Below, piece by piece: positions 23,606-31,613 of a DNA stretch of 33,559 nucleotides. The stretch comes from Actinoplanes regularis (GTDB lineage Bacteria; Actinomycetota; Actinomycetes; Mycobacteriales; Micromonosporaceae), in assembly GCF_900188005.1 (NCBI RefSeq), contig NZ_FZNR01000042.1, forward strand, positions 1 to 33,559, read 5' to 3'. Under the pieces are notes generated by a model. The model was not told the origin of the DNA, did not search any database, and was given only the letters and a program-made list of their open reading frames with translations. Position 1 is the first letter of the stretch, and each line of letters starts with the position of its first letter. The position numbers and the translations under genes are program-made.

Positions 23606-24454
23606 ATGAACAAGTCAGGGCTGACGAGAATCGTTGCCGGAGTCGGCGCGTCACCGGCCGGCCGGCGAGCGGTCGAGGCGGCGGCACGGGAGGCCGCCGA
23701 TCACGACTATCCGCTCCATCTGATACACGCGTTCGACTGGCCACCGGGCGTCGCCGAGGATTGCCGGGACCTGCGAGGTCTGCTCGAACAGGCCGTGGAG
23801 GCGGCGGCCGCCGTGGCACCGACCCTGACGATCACCACCGAGCTGCTGGAGGACGACCCGCTGACCGGCCTGTTACGCCTGTCCCGGCACGCCGCGCTGA
23901 CCGTCATCGGCGACGGCAACCTCAACGAGCTGGTCTGCCTGACCGCCGACGCGATGGCGGTGCAGCTCGCGGCGCGGGCCTTCAACTCCGTCATGATCAC
24001 CCGGGCGGTTGCCCCGCCGGACGGACCGGTCCTGGCCGGGATCACCGACTACGACACCTCGGACCTGGTGCTCGACTACGCGTTCGACGCGGCCGCCCAT
24101 CGACAGACCGGCCTCACCCTCGTCCACGTCCGTGAGACGGGGAACCCGACGCGCTCGCTCGACCAGACGGTCGCGGCCTACGCACGCGCCTACGGGGTCG
24201 ACCCGTGCTTGCGCATCCTGGAGGGCGACCCCACCACGGTGGTGACCCGCGAGGCGCGGGAGGCGTCGCTGATCGTCGCGGGTGCCCGGGGCCACTCGCC
24301 GTACCACGGGATGCTCGGATCGGTCACCCAGACGTTGCTGCACCACGGGCGCGCGCCGATCGTTGTCATCCGCGGATGCCCGCCCACACACCGTCTCGTC
24401 ACCCGAGCCGAGGAACGGTCATCGGCTGAACCGGCCGCGGCCGGGTCAAGGTGA
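23606..24454 (+). CDS. Tandem universal stress protein
   Basis: This 282-aa protein has two UspA domains. The first (about residues 7-135) begins TRIVAGVGASPAGRRAVEAAAREA but has a degenerate nucleotide loop. The second (about 140-265) has GITDYDTSDLVLDYAFDAAA and the intact GARGHSPYHGMLGSVTQ motif, so probably only one ATP site works. The start is ATG 23606 after GGTGAGGGAA; an in-frame upstream ATG at 23546 lacks a site. TAGCCT (23532-23537) is a possible -10. The gene is followed after 6 bp by the PAS-GAF sensor gene, so they are one transcript, which ties the stress protein to that sensor. Confidence 0.9.
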   Translation: MNKSGLTRIVAGVGASPAGRRAVEAAAREAADHDYPLHLIHAFDWPPGVAEDCRDLRGLLEQAVEAAAAVAPTLTITTELLEDDPLTGLLRLSRHAALTVIGDGNLNELVCLTADAMAVQLAARAFNSVMITRAVAPPDGPVLAGITDYDTSDLVLDYAFDAAAHRQTGLTLVHVRETGNPTRSLDQTVAAYARAYGVDPCLRILEGDPTTVVTREAREASLIVAGARGHSPYHGMLGSVTQTLLHHGRAPIVVIRGCPPTHRLVTRAEERSSAEPAAAGSR

Positions 24455-24460
24455 TGCACC

Positions 24461-25567
24461 GTGACCGCTGCGGCACCCGCCGACGTGGCCGGCAGCGAGG
24501 AACTGCTGGGCCTGTTCGTCGACGCCGTCGCCGAGTACGCGATCTTCCTGGTGGACGCCGACGGCACGGTGTCGGCGTGGAACACTGGCGCCGATCGGCT
24601 CCACGGGTACCACGATGATCAGATCATCGGCCGGCATTTCTCGGTGTTCTATCCCGCCGAGGACGTAGCCGCCGGCAGGCCCGCACGGGACCTGGCGGTG
24701 GCCGCCCGCGATGGGGTTTACAACGATGACGGCTGGCGCGTGCGCGCGGACGGTACCCGGTTCTGGGCACACGTCGTGATCACCGCACTGTTCGACGGTG
24801 ACCGGCTGCGCGGCTTCGCGGAGGTGACCAGGGACGACACCGCCGCTCGCGCGGTGCGTGCCCGGGTGGAGACGCTCACCGAGATCACCAACGGGCTGCT
24901 TGCGGAGCATGAATCCAGTGACACCCTTGCGTCGATCGCCGCTCATGCCCGGCTTCTGCTCGGCGCCGATCAGGCATGGATCAGCAGCCCGGCGGAGCAC
25001 GGCAAGGTCCGGATCCGGGCGGCGGACGGCTGCCTGGCCGGCCCGGAGGTCGGTGCGGAGCTGCCGCTGACGGGCACCGTGACCGCTCAGGTGCTGGCCG
25101 GGGACCAGCCGATCCTCATCGACGATCTGGCGAGCCGATCGCCGGACGGAGACTTCCTGACCGGCATGGCGGCGGTGCTGGCCGCCCCGCTGGTCGCCGG
25201 ACCGACCACGATCGGCGTCCTGGTCGTGGCGGTGTCAGCCGGTGGCCCCCGGTTCCGGCCCGAGGACTTGGAAATCCTACGAGAATTCGCCGCTCGGGCC
25301 GCGCTCCTGCTGGAGTACGAACGGGCACAGCAGACGCTTCGCGAGCGCGACCTGATCGGAGAGCGCGAACGGATCGCCACCGACCTGCACGCCGACGTGA
25401 TCCGCGAGCTCTCCTGGACGGGCATGACCCTGCAGACCGCCGACGGGTTCGTGACCAGCCCGCAGGCACACGAGCGGATCGAGGAGGCGGTCGAGCGCCT
25501 CGACGCGACGATCCGCCGGATCCGCCAGGTGATTTTCGAACTGCCCACCGGCCAGCTCAGTGGGTGA
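24461..25567 (+). CDS. PAS-GAF sensor with histidine-kinase H-box but no ATPase domain
   Basis: This is a 368-aa protein. The PAS domain spans about residues 18-128 (YAIFLVDADGTVSAWNTGADRLHGY, DGTRFWAHVVITAL, GFAEVTRD). The GAF domain (about 135-285) resembles those of DevS/DosT-type sensors. A HisKA_3 dimerisation helix follows with GERERIATDLHADVIREL (H310). It then stops after RQVIFELPTGQLSG, where a kinase would continue with its HATPase_c domain of about 110 residues. It therefore cannot phosphorylate itself alone; it could be trans-phosphorylated, act as a scaffold, or be a truncated gene. The start is GTG 24461 with AGGTGA upstream. Its 3' end overlaps the convergent GH57 gene by 11 bp, which may mark a rearrangement that removed the rest. 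Confidence 0.85.
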   Translation: MTAAAPADVAGSEELLGLFVDAVAEYAIFLVDADGTVSAWNTGADRLHGYHDDQIIGRHFSVFYPAEDVAAGRPARDLAVAARDGVYNDDGWRVRADGTRFWAHVVITALFDGDRLRGFAEVTRDDTAARAVRARVETLTEITNGLLAEHESSDTLASIAAHARLLLGADQAWISSPAEHGKVRIRAADGCLAGPEVGAELPLTGTVTAQVLAGDQPILIDDLASRSPDGDFLTGMAAVLAAPLVAGPTTIGVLVVAVSAGGPRFRPEDLEILREFAARAALLLEYERAQQTLRERDLIGERERIATDLHADVIRELSWTGMTLQTADGFVTSPQAHERIEEAVERLDATIRRIRQVIFELPTGQLSG

Positions 25568-26693
25568 GTAACCGCTCGGCCTCGTCCAGATCCGCGTGGC
25601 AGCGCGGCAGCCACGCCTCGCCCCAGTAGAAGTTGCAGCTCGTCTCGGCGCGCAGGACACGCCAGTGAGCTTCCCGCAGGTCCTCGCGGCCGTCAGCGCC
25701 TCGAGCCCGCAGGTCCTGGGAGAGTTCGGCGACCCGGGTCAGCGCGTCGCGCTGGGCGGCTGACCCGGTCCACTGGGTGAAGCCGGTGCCGTGATGCCAT
25801 CCGGTGTTCCAGGCTCCGGGCTTCACCCGCACCTCGCCGTCGGCGCCGTAGCTGTCCAGGTAGTCGTCGATGAAGGTGGGGCGGAGGCCGCCACCGGCCG
25901 TGACGCGCTGGAGCAGATCGTCGTGGAAGACCGACCAGAAGTTGGCATGCGGTGACGTGTTCCGGAACCATCCGCCGTTGTCGCCGTCGGTGCAGGTGGT
26001 CACCAGCGGTGGGAAGTCGCACCACCTGGTGCGCTCGCCGACCTCGCGGACGAACCAGTCGGCGTCCATGCCGGACTCCTGCGCGTCGGAGAGCTCGCGG
26101 TCCCGGACCACCACGACGATCTCCTGGCCGTCGTGGCGGGCGACATGCGGTCGATAGCGCAGCCGCTCCCAGCGCATCGGGGACACCAGCTCGACATGCT
26201 CGCTGTCCACCAGCACATACCGGTAGCCCCACTGCCGCAGCAGCGGAATCATCTCCATGCGGAAGCCCATCTCCGGCGGCCAGAAGCCACCGAAGTCGGT
26301 GCGGGCGAAGAGGTGACCCGCGATGCCACGCCACCGCGCCAGCTGCTCCGCCCAGTCGCCGGGCGGGATCAGCGGCAGGACCGGGTGGTAGTACGCGGTG
26401 CCGAGGATCCGGATCGTGCGGGTGTTCTGCAGGTGCCACAGCAGCGCCCCGCAGTCCACGATGCCGTACGCCCGCTGCTGGAAGGCGGGTGCCGACAGCG
26501 TCTCCAGCAGGGTCCCGGAGAGCGACAGGTGCAGCCGGGCGTGCTGCTCGTGCCGCCACAGGGCGCGGGGAATGCGGTCCAGGGCGTACAGGATCTCGGT
26601 GGCCTCCCAGGGCGAGTCGGTCAGCAGGTCGTCGAGGTTGCTGGGAGGCTGGTGGAGGTTGAGGACGAGTGCGTGGCTGACGTCGTACGGCAT
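25557..26693 (-). CDS. GH57-type glycoside hydrolase, short form
   Basis: This 378-aa protein has the GH57 marks: LNLHQPPSN (region 1, H14), GFWPPEMGF with the likely catalytic Glu E141, the YVLVDSEHVE strand, CTDGDNGGWF with the likely Asp, and AETSCNFYWGEAW near the C-terminus. GH57 members include amylases, 4-alpha-glucanotransferases and branching enzymes. The coupling to a glucan synthase favours an alpha-glucan substrate, but which reaction cannot be told. It is shorter than the classic 500-700-aa enzymes. The start is ATG 26693 with GGAG upstream, 20 bp after the other GH57 gene. The frame runs open to 26801 inside that gene and is not real there. Confidence 0.8.
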   Translation of the reverse strand: MPYDVSHALVLNLHQPPSNLDDLLTDSPWEATEILYALDRIPRALWRHEQHARLHLSLSGTLLETLSAPAFQQRAYGIVDCGALLWHLQNTRTIRILGTAYYHPVLPLIPPGDWAEQLARWRGIAGHLFARTDFGGFWPPEMGFRMEMIPLLRQWGYRYVLVDSEHVELVSPMRWERLRYRPHVARHDGQEIVVVVRDRELSDAQESGMDADWFVREVGERTRWCDFPPLVTTCTDGDNGGWFRNTSPHANFWSVFHDDLLQRVTAGGGLRPTFIDDYLDSYGADGEVRVKPGAWNTGWHHGTGFTQWTGSAAQRDALTRVAELSQDLRARGADGREDLREAHWRVLRAETSCNFYWGEAWLPRCHADLDEAERLLTH

Positions 26694-26713
26694 GGCACTG
26701 CTCCGGATCGGTG

Positions 26714-28168
26714 TCAGAGGCGTTCGGCGGTCTCGATCGCGCGGCGCGACAGCTCCGCGCCGTAATCCGTCCAGATCCCCTCGCCCCAGTAGCGGTAGCA
26801 ACTGGTCTCCGCGGCCAGCAGATGAAACAGCGCGGCGCGGTACCCGGGATCGTCGGTGGGTACCGAGCGGGCCAGGACCCGTTCGTGGAACAGCGAGCTG
26901 GCTCGCTCCATCGGTGCCAGTACGTTGTCGTAGCCGCGCACCCAGGAGATGTCGCCGGTCCAGCTGCCGCCGTCGACGTGGAACCGATCGTCGCTCCCAC
27001 GCAGGGTGTCGATCGTGGCGGCCAGCCGGTCGGGCCCGTCGCCGGGTGCCATCCGTTCCCAGATCCGGTGCTGCTGCACCGGTTGCAGCTCCGGCAGGTC
27101 GCCCGGGCGCAGACCGGTGGCGAACAACTGCTCGAGGTATTCGGTGACGTTCACCAGCGGGGTCCGGGTGCCCGAGGATTCCCGGACCACGTCGTAGAAC
27201 TTGGGCGGGAACTCGTTCATCATCACGCCGCCGTTCTCGCCGTCGGCGATCTGGGTGACCAGCGGCGGCACCCGGTGTCCGGCCAGCTCCACCGGCTGCA
27301 GGCCGCGCGCCTCGTAGTACGGCTGCATCTGGGCCACCAGCTTGGTGTCGCTGCCCTGGGTCTTGATCACCGCGATGATCTCCGCGGTCTCGCCCCGGGA
27401 GCTACGGCAGACCAGGCGGTGCGGCAGGTGCCGCTGTTCGAGCGGCCGGCCCTCGGGTGACTCGACCGTGTGCTCCTGCACCAGCACCCACGTGTAGCCG
27501 CAGTCGACCAGGGTGCGGACGAATTCGTAGGCGACGTCCGGATGGTTCGGCAGCGCCATCTCAGCCGGGCTGAATCCGCGCACCCGGGCCAGCGCCTCGG
27601 CGCCGAAAAGGGCGGCGAAGTGGTGCTGCCAGGCCCGGACGTGCAACCGGAAGTCCTGCACCGGGGTGGAGGGCGCCACCGGGTGCCCCCAGCCGCAGCC
27701 CAGCCATTCGACGGCCGCGCGTGTCTCGGGTTCGCAGGTGATCCGGCGCAGCGCGTCGAGGACGTCGTTCGCACCCAGTCGCCGCAGACCGTGCAGCAGC
27801 GTGCCGGAGTACTCGAGCATCACCCGCGGCCGGTGTCCCTCGGCGAGCAGCGTGGGGATGAACTCCCCCATCCGCTTGTAGCACCAGAGGAAGGTGGCGG
27901 CGTTGTGGTTGTCGCCCACGTCCGGGTGCTGCAGCATCCACTGCAGGTTGCTGATGATCTCCGCGGTGTGCAGGTTCTCGCCGGCGGGGATCAGCGGCTG
28001 GTGCATGTGCAGCGCGATGGCGCACGCGGCGTCGATCGCACCGAGGTCGAGCCCGGTGTGACCGTTATGGACGGCGGTGTTCCGGGACTGCTCCACGATC
28101 GCCTGCACCTGCTGCTCGGAGCCGCACAGGTTCGGCAGGCCGTCGACGTACTCGTCAAGTTGGGTCAT
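26714..28168 (-). CDS. GH57-type glycoside hydrolase, long form
   Basis: This 484-aa protein has an N-terminal extension of about 45 residues, then ALHMHQPLIP (region 1), GCGWGHPVAP, FSPAEMALPNHPDVA with E203 as candidate nucleophile, YTWVLVQEHTVE, QIADGENGGVMMNE (acidic candidate) and AAETSCYRYWGEGIW. The C-terminal motif and the DG(D/E)NGG motif are shared with the shorter GH57 downstream, so the two are paralogues or partners. The start, ATG 28168, follows the glucan-synthase stop by one base (TGA-G-ATG), a sign of strict translational coupling. The likely job is remodelling or branching of the polymer made by the synthase; this is inference from context. Confidence 0.82.
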   Translation of the reverse strand: MTQLDEYVDGLPNLCGSEQQVQAIVEQSRNTAVHNGHTGLDLGAIDAACAIALHMHQPLIPAGENLHTAEIISNLQWMLQHPDVGDNHNAATFLWCYKRMGEFIPTLLAEGHRPRVMLEYSGTLLHGLRRLGANDVLDALRRITCEPETRAAVEWLGCGWGHPVAPSTPVQDFRLHVRAWQHHFAALFGAEALARVRGFSPAEMALPNHPDVAYEFVRTLVDCGYTWVLVQEHTVESPEGRPLEQRHLPHRLVCRSSRGETAEIIAVIKTQGSDTKLVAQMQPYYEARGLQPVELAGHRVPPLVTQIADGENGGVMMNEFPPKFYDVVRESSGTRTPLVNVTEYLEQLFATGLRPGDLPELQPVQQHRIWERMAPGDGPDRLAATIDTLRGSDDRFHVDGGSWTGDISWVRGYDNVLAPMERASSLFHERVLARSVPTDDPGYRAALFHLLAAETSCYRYWGEGIWTDYGAELSRRAIETAERL

Positions 28169-28169
28169 C

Positions 28170-29642
28170 TCACTTATGCCTGATGTGGTGGTAGATGTTC
28201 AGGTAGTGGCGCCCCGGCGTGGACCACGAGTAATCGGCGCGCATCGCGTTGACCATCAGCTCACGGAATTCACCGGGGTGGTGGAACCAGAGCCCGATCG
28301 CGCGGTGCAGCGCCGAGTCGACCGCCGCCGGATCCGGCTGGTGGAAGACGAAGCCGTTACGCAGGTGCCGGTCCTGGTCGGAGTGCTCCCAGTCGAAGAC
28401 GGTGTCGCAGAGGCCACCGATGGCCCGCACCACGGGCACCGTGCCGTACTTCATCGCGATCAGCTGCGCCAGCCCGCACGGCTCGAAGAGGCTCGGCATG
28501 ATCAGCAGGTCGCTGCCGGCGTAGACCAGGTGCGCCAGCTCGGCGGTGTACTGCAGCTCGAGGTGGCAGTCGGGATTGTCGTTGAGGTGCCATTTGAGTT
28601 GACGGAAGCGCTCCTCCACGGCGGGATTCGTGCTGGAGCCGAGCAGGACGAACTGAGCGCCGCGGTCGAGCGCGGAGTGGGCGGCGTGGTGGATGAGGTC
28701 CACGCCCTTCTGCTCGTCGAGCCGCCCCACGTACGCGACGATCGGCCGGTACGAATCGGCCAGCCAGAACCGCTCGCGCAGGGCCCGTTTGTCGGCGTAC
28801 TTGCCCGCCAAGTCCTTCCGCGAGTAGTTGTACGGGATGAGCTCGTCCGTCTCGGGGTTCCACACGTCGTAGTCGACCCCGTTGAGAACGCCGCCGAACT
28901 TGCCGGCGTGCCGGTGCAGGGCCTCGCTCAGGCCCGCGCCCTGATCGGTCCAGCGGCTCTCCCAGGCGTACTGGGGCGAGACCGAGGTGACGAAGTTGGC
29001 GTAGACGACACCCCCCTTGAGCAGGTTCAGGGCGCCGGGATGCTGATCGTCGGCCAGCCGTTCCTTGACGGTGAAGCGGCCAGTGGGCAGCAGGCTGGTG
29101 GCCCGCAGCACCTCCTCGCCGCAGCGGCCCTGGTGGCGGATGTTGTGCATGGTCAGGCAGGCGCGCTGCGTGCCCAGGCCCCGGTGCTGGTACTGCTCGA
29201 ACAGCAGCACCGGAGCCAGCGCGGTCTGCCAGTCGTGGCAGTGCACCACGTCGGGCCGCTTACCGGCGTGCAGCAGGAACTCCATCGCCGCCTTGCAGAA
29301 GAAGGCGAAGCGCAGGATGTCGTCGTCGTCGCCGTAGTAGCTGCCCCGTTCGAAGAAGCCGTCCGCCGAGTGCGGCTCGATGAAGTAGCACTTGCGGCCG
29401 TGCACGAAGCCGAACCACACGGTGCACGGCACGACACCGCCGTACCACGGCACGCAGAGATCGCGGTACGACACACACAGGCCGTAGATCTGGTCGTAGC
29501 GCATGCACGCGTACTTGGGGAGAATGATCTCCACGGCGTTGCCGCGGATCTCGAGTTCCCGGCTGAGGCCGTAGACGACCTCTCCGAGGCCCCCCGCCTG
29601 CGCCACCGGGGCGCACTCCGGAGAGAGCATGACGACGTACAC
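28170..29642 (-). CDS. glgA: Glycogen/starch synthase (GT5, GlgA2-like)
   Basis: This 490-aa GT5 enzyme elongates alpha-1,4-glucan from ADP-glucose. The N-terminal Rossmann half has PECAPVAQAGGLGEVVYGLSRELE, DVVHCHDWQTALAP and GGVVYANFVTSVSPQYA. The C-terminal half has VAYVGRLDEQKGVDLI, the catalytic SLFEPCGLAQLIAMKYGTVPVVRAIGGL, and the aromatic end YSWSTPGRHYLNIYHHIRH. Its closest remembered relatives are cyanobacterial GlgA2 enzymes rather than the usual actinobacterial GlgA. The KxGGL motif has Gln at position 15 instead of Lys. The start is GTG 29642 with CGGAGGT 6 nt upstream; the open frame continues to 29933 without support. It is the first gene of a three-gene operon with two GH57 genes. 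Confidence 0.9.
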   Translation of the reverse strand: MYVVMLSPECAPVAQAGGLGEVVYGLSRELEIRGNAVEIILPKYACMRYDQIYGLCVSYRDLCVPWYGGVVPCTVWFGFVHGRKCYFIEPHSADGFFERGSYYGDDDDILRFAFFCKAAMEFLLHAGKRPDVVHCHDWQTALAPVLLFEQYQHRGLGTQRACLTMHNIRHQGRCGEEVLRATSLLPTGRFTVKERLADDQHPGALNLLKGGVVYANFVTSVSPQYAWESRWTDQGAGLSEALHRHAGKFGGVLNGVDYDVWNPETDELIPYNYSRKDLAGKYADKRALRERFWLADSYRPIVAYVGRLDEQKGVDLIHHAAHSALDRGAQFVLLGSSTNPAVEERFRQLKWHLNDNPDCHLELQYTAELAHLVYAGSDLLIMPSLFEPCGLAQLIAMKYGTVPVVRAIGGLCDTVFDWEHSDQDRHLRNGFVFHQPDPAAVDSALHRAIGLWFHHPGEFRELMVNAMRADYSWSTPGRHYLNIYHHIRHK

Positions 29643-29864
29643 GAACGGACCTCCGGACACGGCGCGTTGGTCGGTGCGGGCATTGCCCTGCGGGATCCTT
29701 TCGGATCTCCACGATATGCGGCCCGCGACCCGGGGCTCAGAAAAACGCACTCGATTCGATGGCTCCGGTGCCGGGGAGGCCGGATGACCATCACTGTGTG
29801 GGAGTCGCCCCTGGACACCCGCCCGGGGAGAAGAATGAGGGCAGGACCGCGAGGGGAGGTAGTG

Positions 29865-30140
29865 ATGATTCGAACGCGGAACTGGGCGGTCGATATCGCC
29901 ATCGACGAGGACGCGGAGGACCGCCGTACCCATGCGGTGGCCGTGCTGCGCAGCGAGGGCCGACTACCGGTGCGGGGTGAGGGCACCGCCCGCCGCGCAC
30001 CACGCGATCGGGAGGTGCCGGAGATCGGCGACGAGCTTGCGACGTCGCGTGCGCTGTCCGATCTCGCCTACCAACTGCTGGACGCGACCGCCTCGGACAT
30101 CGAGGAGATCACCCACCGTCCAGCGCACCTGTACAGCTAG
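29865..30140 (+). CDS. DUF1876 protein (dsRBD-like fold)
   Basis: This is a 91-aa protein with the DUF1876 pattern: WAVDIAIDEDAEDRRTHAVAVL, then R-rich AR-type residues, VPEIGDELATSRALSDLAYQLLDATASDIEEITHRP. The family is small, actinobacterial and of unknown function, and often sits near universal stress genes. The ATG at 29865 has GGGGAGGT directly upstream. It is divergent from the glucan-synthase operon; the 222 bp between them (29643-29864) hold no clear box or gene. Confidence 0.85.
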   Translation: MIRTRNWAVDIAIDEDAEDRRTHAVAVLRSEGRLPVRGEGTARRAPRDREVPEIGDELATSRALSDLAYQLLDATASDIEEITHRPAHLYS

Positions 30141-30157
30141 AAGCGACCACGTGACAG

Positions 30158-30188
30158 GCACCGGTCGGCGCGGCGTGCCGGCCGGTGC
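30158..30188 (+). terminator. Candidate hairpin after the DUF1876 gene
   Basis: GCACCGG (30158-30164) pairs with CCGGTGC (30182-30188) around 17 nt of GC-rich loop. It stands 18 bp after the DUF1876 stop and before the stress box of the antiporter gene. Confidence 0.45.
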
Positions 30189-30210
30189 GGCCGCCGGTCC
30201 CCTCACCTTC

Positions 30211-30225
30211 GGGACCTTGGGCCCT
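30211..30225 (+). promoter_or_regulatory. DosR-like stress box before the antiporter gene
   Basis: GGGACCTTGGGCCCT differs from GGGACCTTCGGCCCT at one position. It ends 85 bp before the antiporter ATG, the same spacing as at phosphoketolase and the first stress-protein gene. Confidence 0.65.
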
Positions 30226-30310
30226 GACCGTCCACGGATACCGGGCGAACTCTGGGAGCATGACTCAGACGACGGCAGCGGCCCCCGTGGTGATCGAGAG
30301 CTGAACCGCC

Positions 30311-31507
30311 ATGCACGCGTCTCTGGCCCTGCTGCTCGAGCTGGGGATCGTGCTGGTCGTCCTGAGCGTTCTCGGATCCGTGGCGCGCTGGCTGGCGATC
30401 CCGGCGATCCCGCTCTACCTGCTCGCCGGCCTGGCCCTGGGCGACGGAGGGTTCGTCTCGGTGCCGGAGGCGAACGGGTTCGTCCGCACCGGCGCCTCGA
30501 TCGGGGTGGTGCTCCTGCTGCTCACGCTCGGGCTGGAGTTCACCACCGAGGAGTTCGCCGGCAGCGCCCGCCGGCATGTGCCGAGCGCCGCCGTCGACCT
30601 CGTCAGCAACGCCGTTCCCGGCCTCGTGGCCGGCCTGCTGCTCGGTCTGGACCTGGTGGGCGTGCTGGCGCTCGCCGGTGCCACGTGGGTGTCGTCCTCC
30701 GGCATCGTGTCGCGGCTGCTGTCCGACCTGCGGCGGCTCGGTAACCGGGAGACGCCGTCGGTGCTCGCGGTGCTGGTGATCGAGGATTTCGCCATGGCGG
30801 TCTACCTGCCGCTGCTGGCCGTGCTCGGGTCCGGGGGCACCTGGTGGCAGGCGCTGATCGGCATCACCCTCGCGGTGACGGTGGTCGCCGCCGCCTTCGC
30901 CGGATCGCACCGGTGGGGCGGACACGTCAACCGGTGGCTGGCGCATCCGGACCCGGAGCAGCTCATGCTCCGGGTTCTCGGCTCCACGCTCGTGGTCGCC
31001 GCGCTGGCCGAGATGGTGCACGTGTCGGCCGCGATCGGCGCGCTGCTGATCGGTCTGACGCTGACCGGGGAGAACGCGGTCCGGGCGGGCGCGGTCCTGG
31101 CGCCGCTGCGGGATCTGTTCGCGGCGGCGTTCTTCCTCTCCATCGGTCTGATGGTCCGGCCCGCCGATCTGGTGGACGCGCTGCCGGTCGCGGCGGGGCT
31201 GGCGCTGGCGGGGGTCGTGACGAAGATTCTCACCGGCTGGTACGCCGCCCGGCGTGACGGCACGGGTCGGCGCGCCCGGCTGCGCGCCGGTACGGCGCTC
31301 ATCGCCCGGGGCGAGTTCTCGATCGTCGTGGTCACCGTCGCCGGCTCCAGCGAACCGGTGCTGGCCAGCACGGTCGTGGCGTACACGCTGCTGCTGGCCG
31401 TCGCCGGGCCGCTGCTCGCCCGGTACCTGCCGGTTCTCGCCGGCCGGTACCGGCCGGGGCGGACCGCCCGAGCCGACTCCACCCTGGCCGTTCGGCCAGG
31501 GTGGTAA
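30311..31507 (+). CDS. CPA2-type cation/proton antiporter
   Basis: This 398-aa membrane protein has about 11-12 helices of the KefB/YhaU (monovalent cation:proton antiporter-2) family. Typical segments are VLLLLTLGLEFTTEEF, ATWVSSSGIVSRLLSDL, SVLAVLVIEDFAMAVYLPLL with the ion-site Asp, LIGLTLTGENAVRAGAVLAPLRDLFAAAFFLSIGLMV, and LIARGEFSIVVV. No cytoplasmic TrkA-N/RCK domain is attached and no RCK gene lies beside it, so its gating partner is unknown. It should exchange K+ or Na+ for H+, giving pH or potassium control under stress. The ATG 30311 has a weak ribosome site. A 14-codon frame (30260-30304) ends 6 bp upstream. Confidence 0.88.
   Translation: MHASLALLLELGIVLVVLSVLGSVARWLAIPAIPLYLLAGLALGDGGFVSVPEANGFVRTGASIGVVLLLLTLGLEFTTEEFAGSARRHVPSAAVDLVSNAVPGLVAGLLLGLDLVGVLALAGATWVSSSGIVSRLLSDLRRLGNRETPSVLAVLVIEDFAMAVYLPLLAVLGSGGTWWQALIGITLAVTVVAAAFAGSHRWGGHVNRWLAHPDPEQLMLRVLGSTLVVAALAEMVHVSAAIGALLIGLTLTGENAVRAGAVLAPLRDLFAAAFFLSIGLMVRPADLVDALPVAAGLALAGVVTKILTGWYAARRDGTGRRARLRAGTALIARGEFSIVVVTVAGSSEPVLASTVVAYTLLLAVAGPLLARYLPVLAGRYRPGRTARADSTLAVRPGW
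31479..31504 (+). terminator. Hairpin terminator overlapping the antiporter stop
   Basis: CCACCCTGGCC (31479-31489) and GGCCAGGGTGG (31494-31504) form a perfect 11-bp stem with a GTTC loop. It ends exactly at the TAA stop (31505-31507), so the last eight codons of the antiporter double as terminator. Confidence 0.7.
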
Positions 31508-31546
31508 TCACCCGAACAGCCACCTAGTTTCAGAAGTCGGGAGATG

Positions 31547-31586
31547 CCCGAAACGTCATGGTTTGCTCATTTCTGTGAGCATTTCT
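31547..31586 (+). promoter_or_regulatory. Upstream module of the small exported protein gene
   Basis: CCCGAAA (31547-31553), TGCT (31564-31567), TTCTG (31571-31575) and GAGCATTTCT (31577-31586) repeat the layout at 23246-23282. TGCTCA/TGAGCA (31564-31581) is a perfect inverted repeat around TTTCTG, in the same place as the repeat in the other copy. Confidence 0.6.
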
Positions 31587-31613
31587 TCAAACGAAGGCAG
31601 GAACATAGAAACC

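Noticed and set aside
28077..29864. 5' part of a long plus-strand frame ending in DUF1876
   Set aside because: Only the last 91 codons from 29865 match a family and have a ribosome site; the rest is antisense to the glucan synthase.
30260..30304. 14-codon leader frame (MTQTTAAAPVVIES) before the antiporter
   Set aside because: GGGAG is only one base from the ATG, too close for a normal ribosome site, and nothing shows regulation; possible but unsupported.
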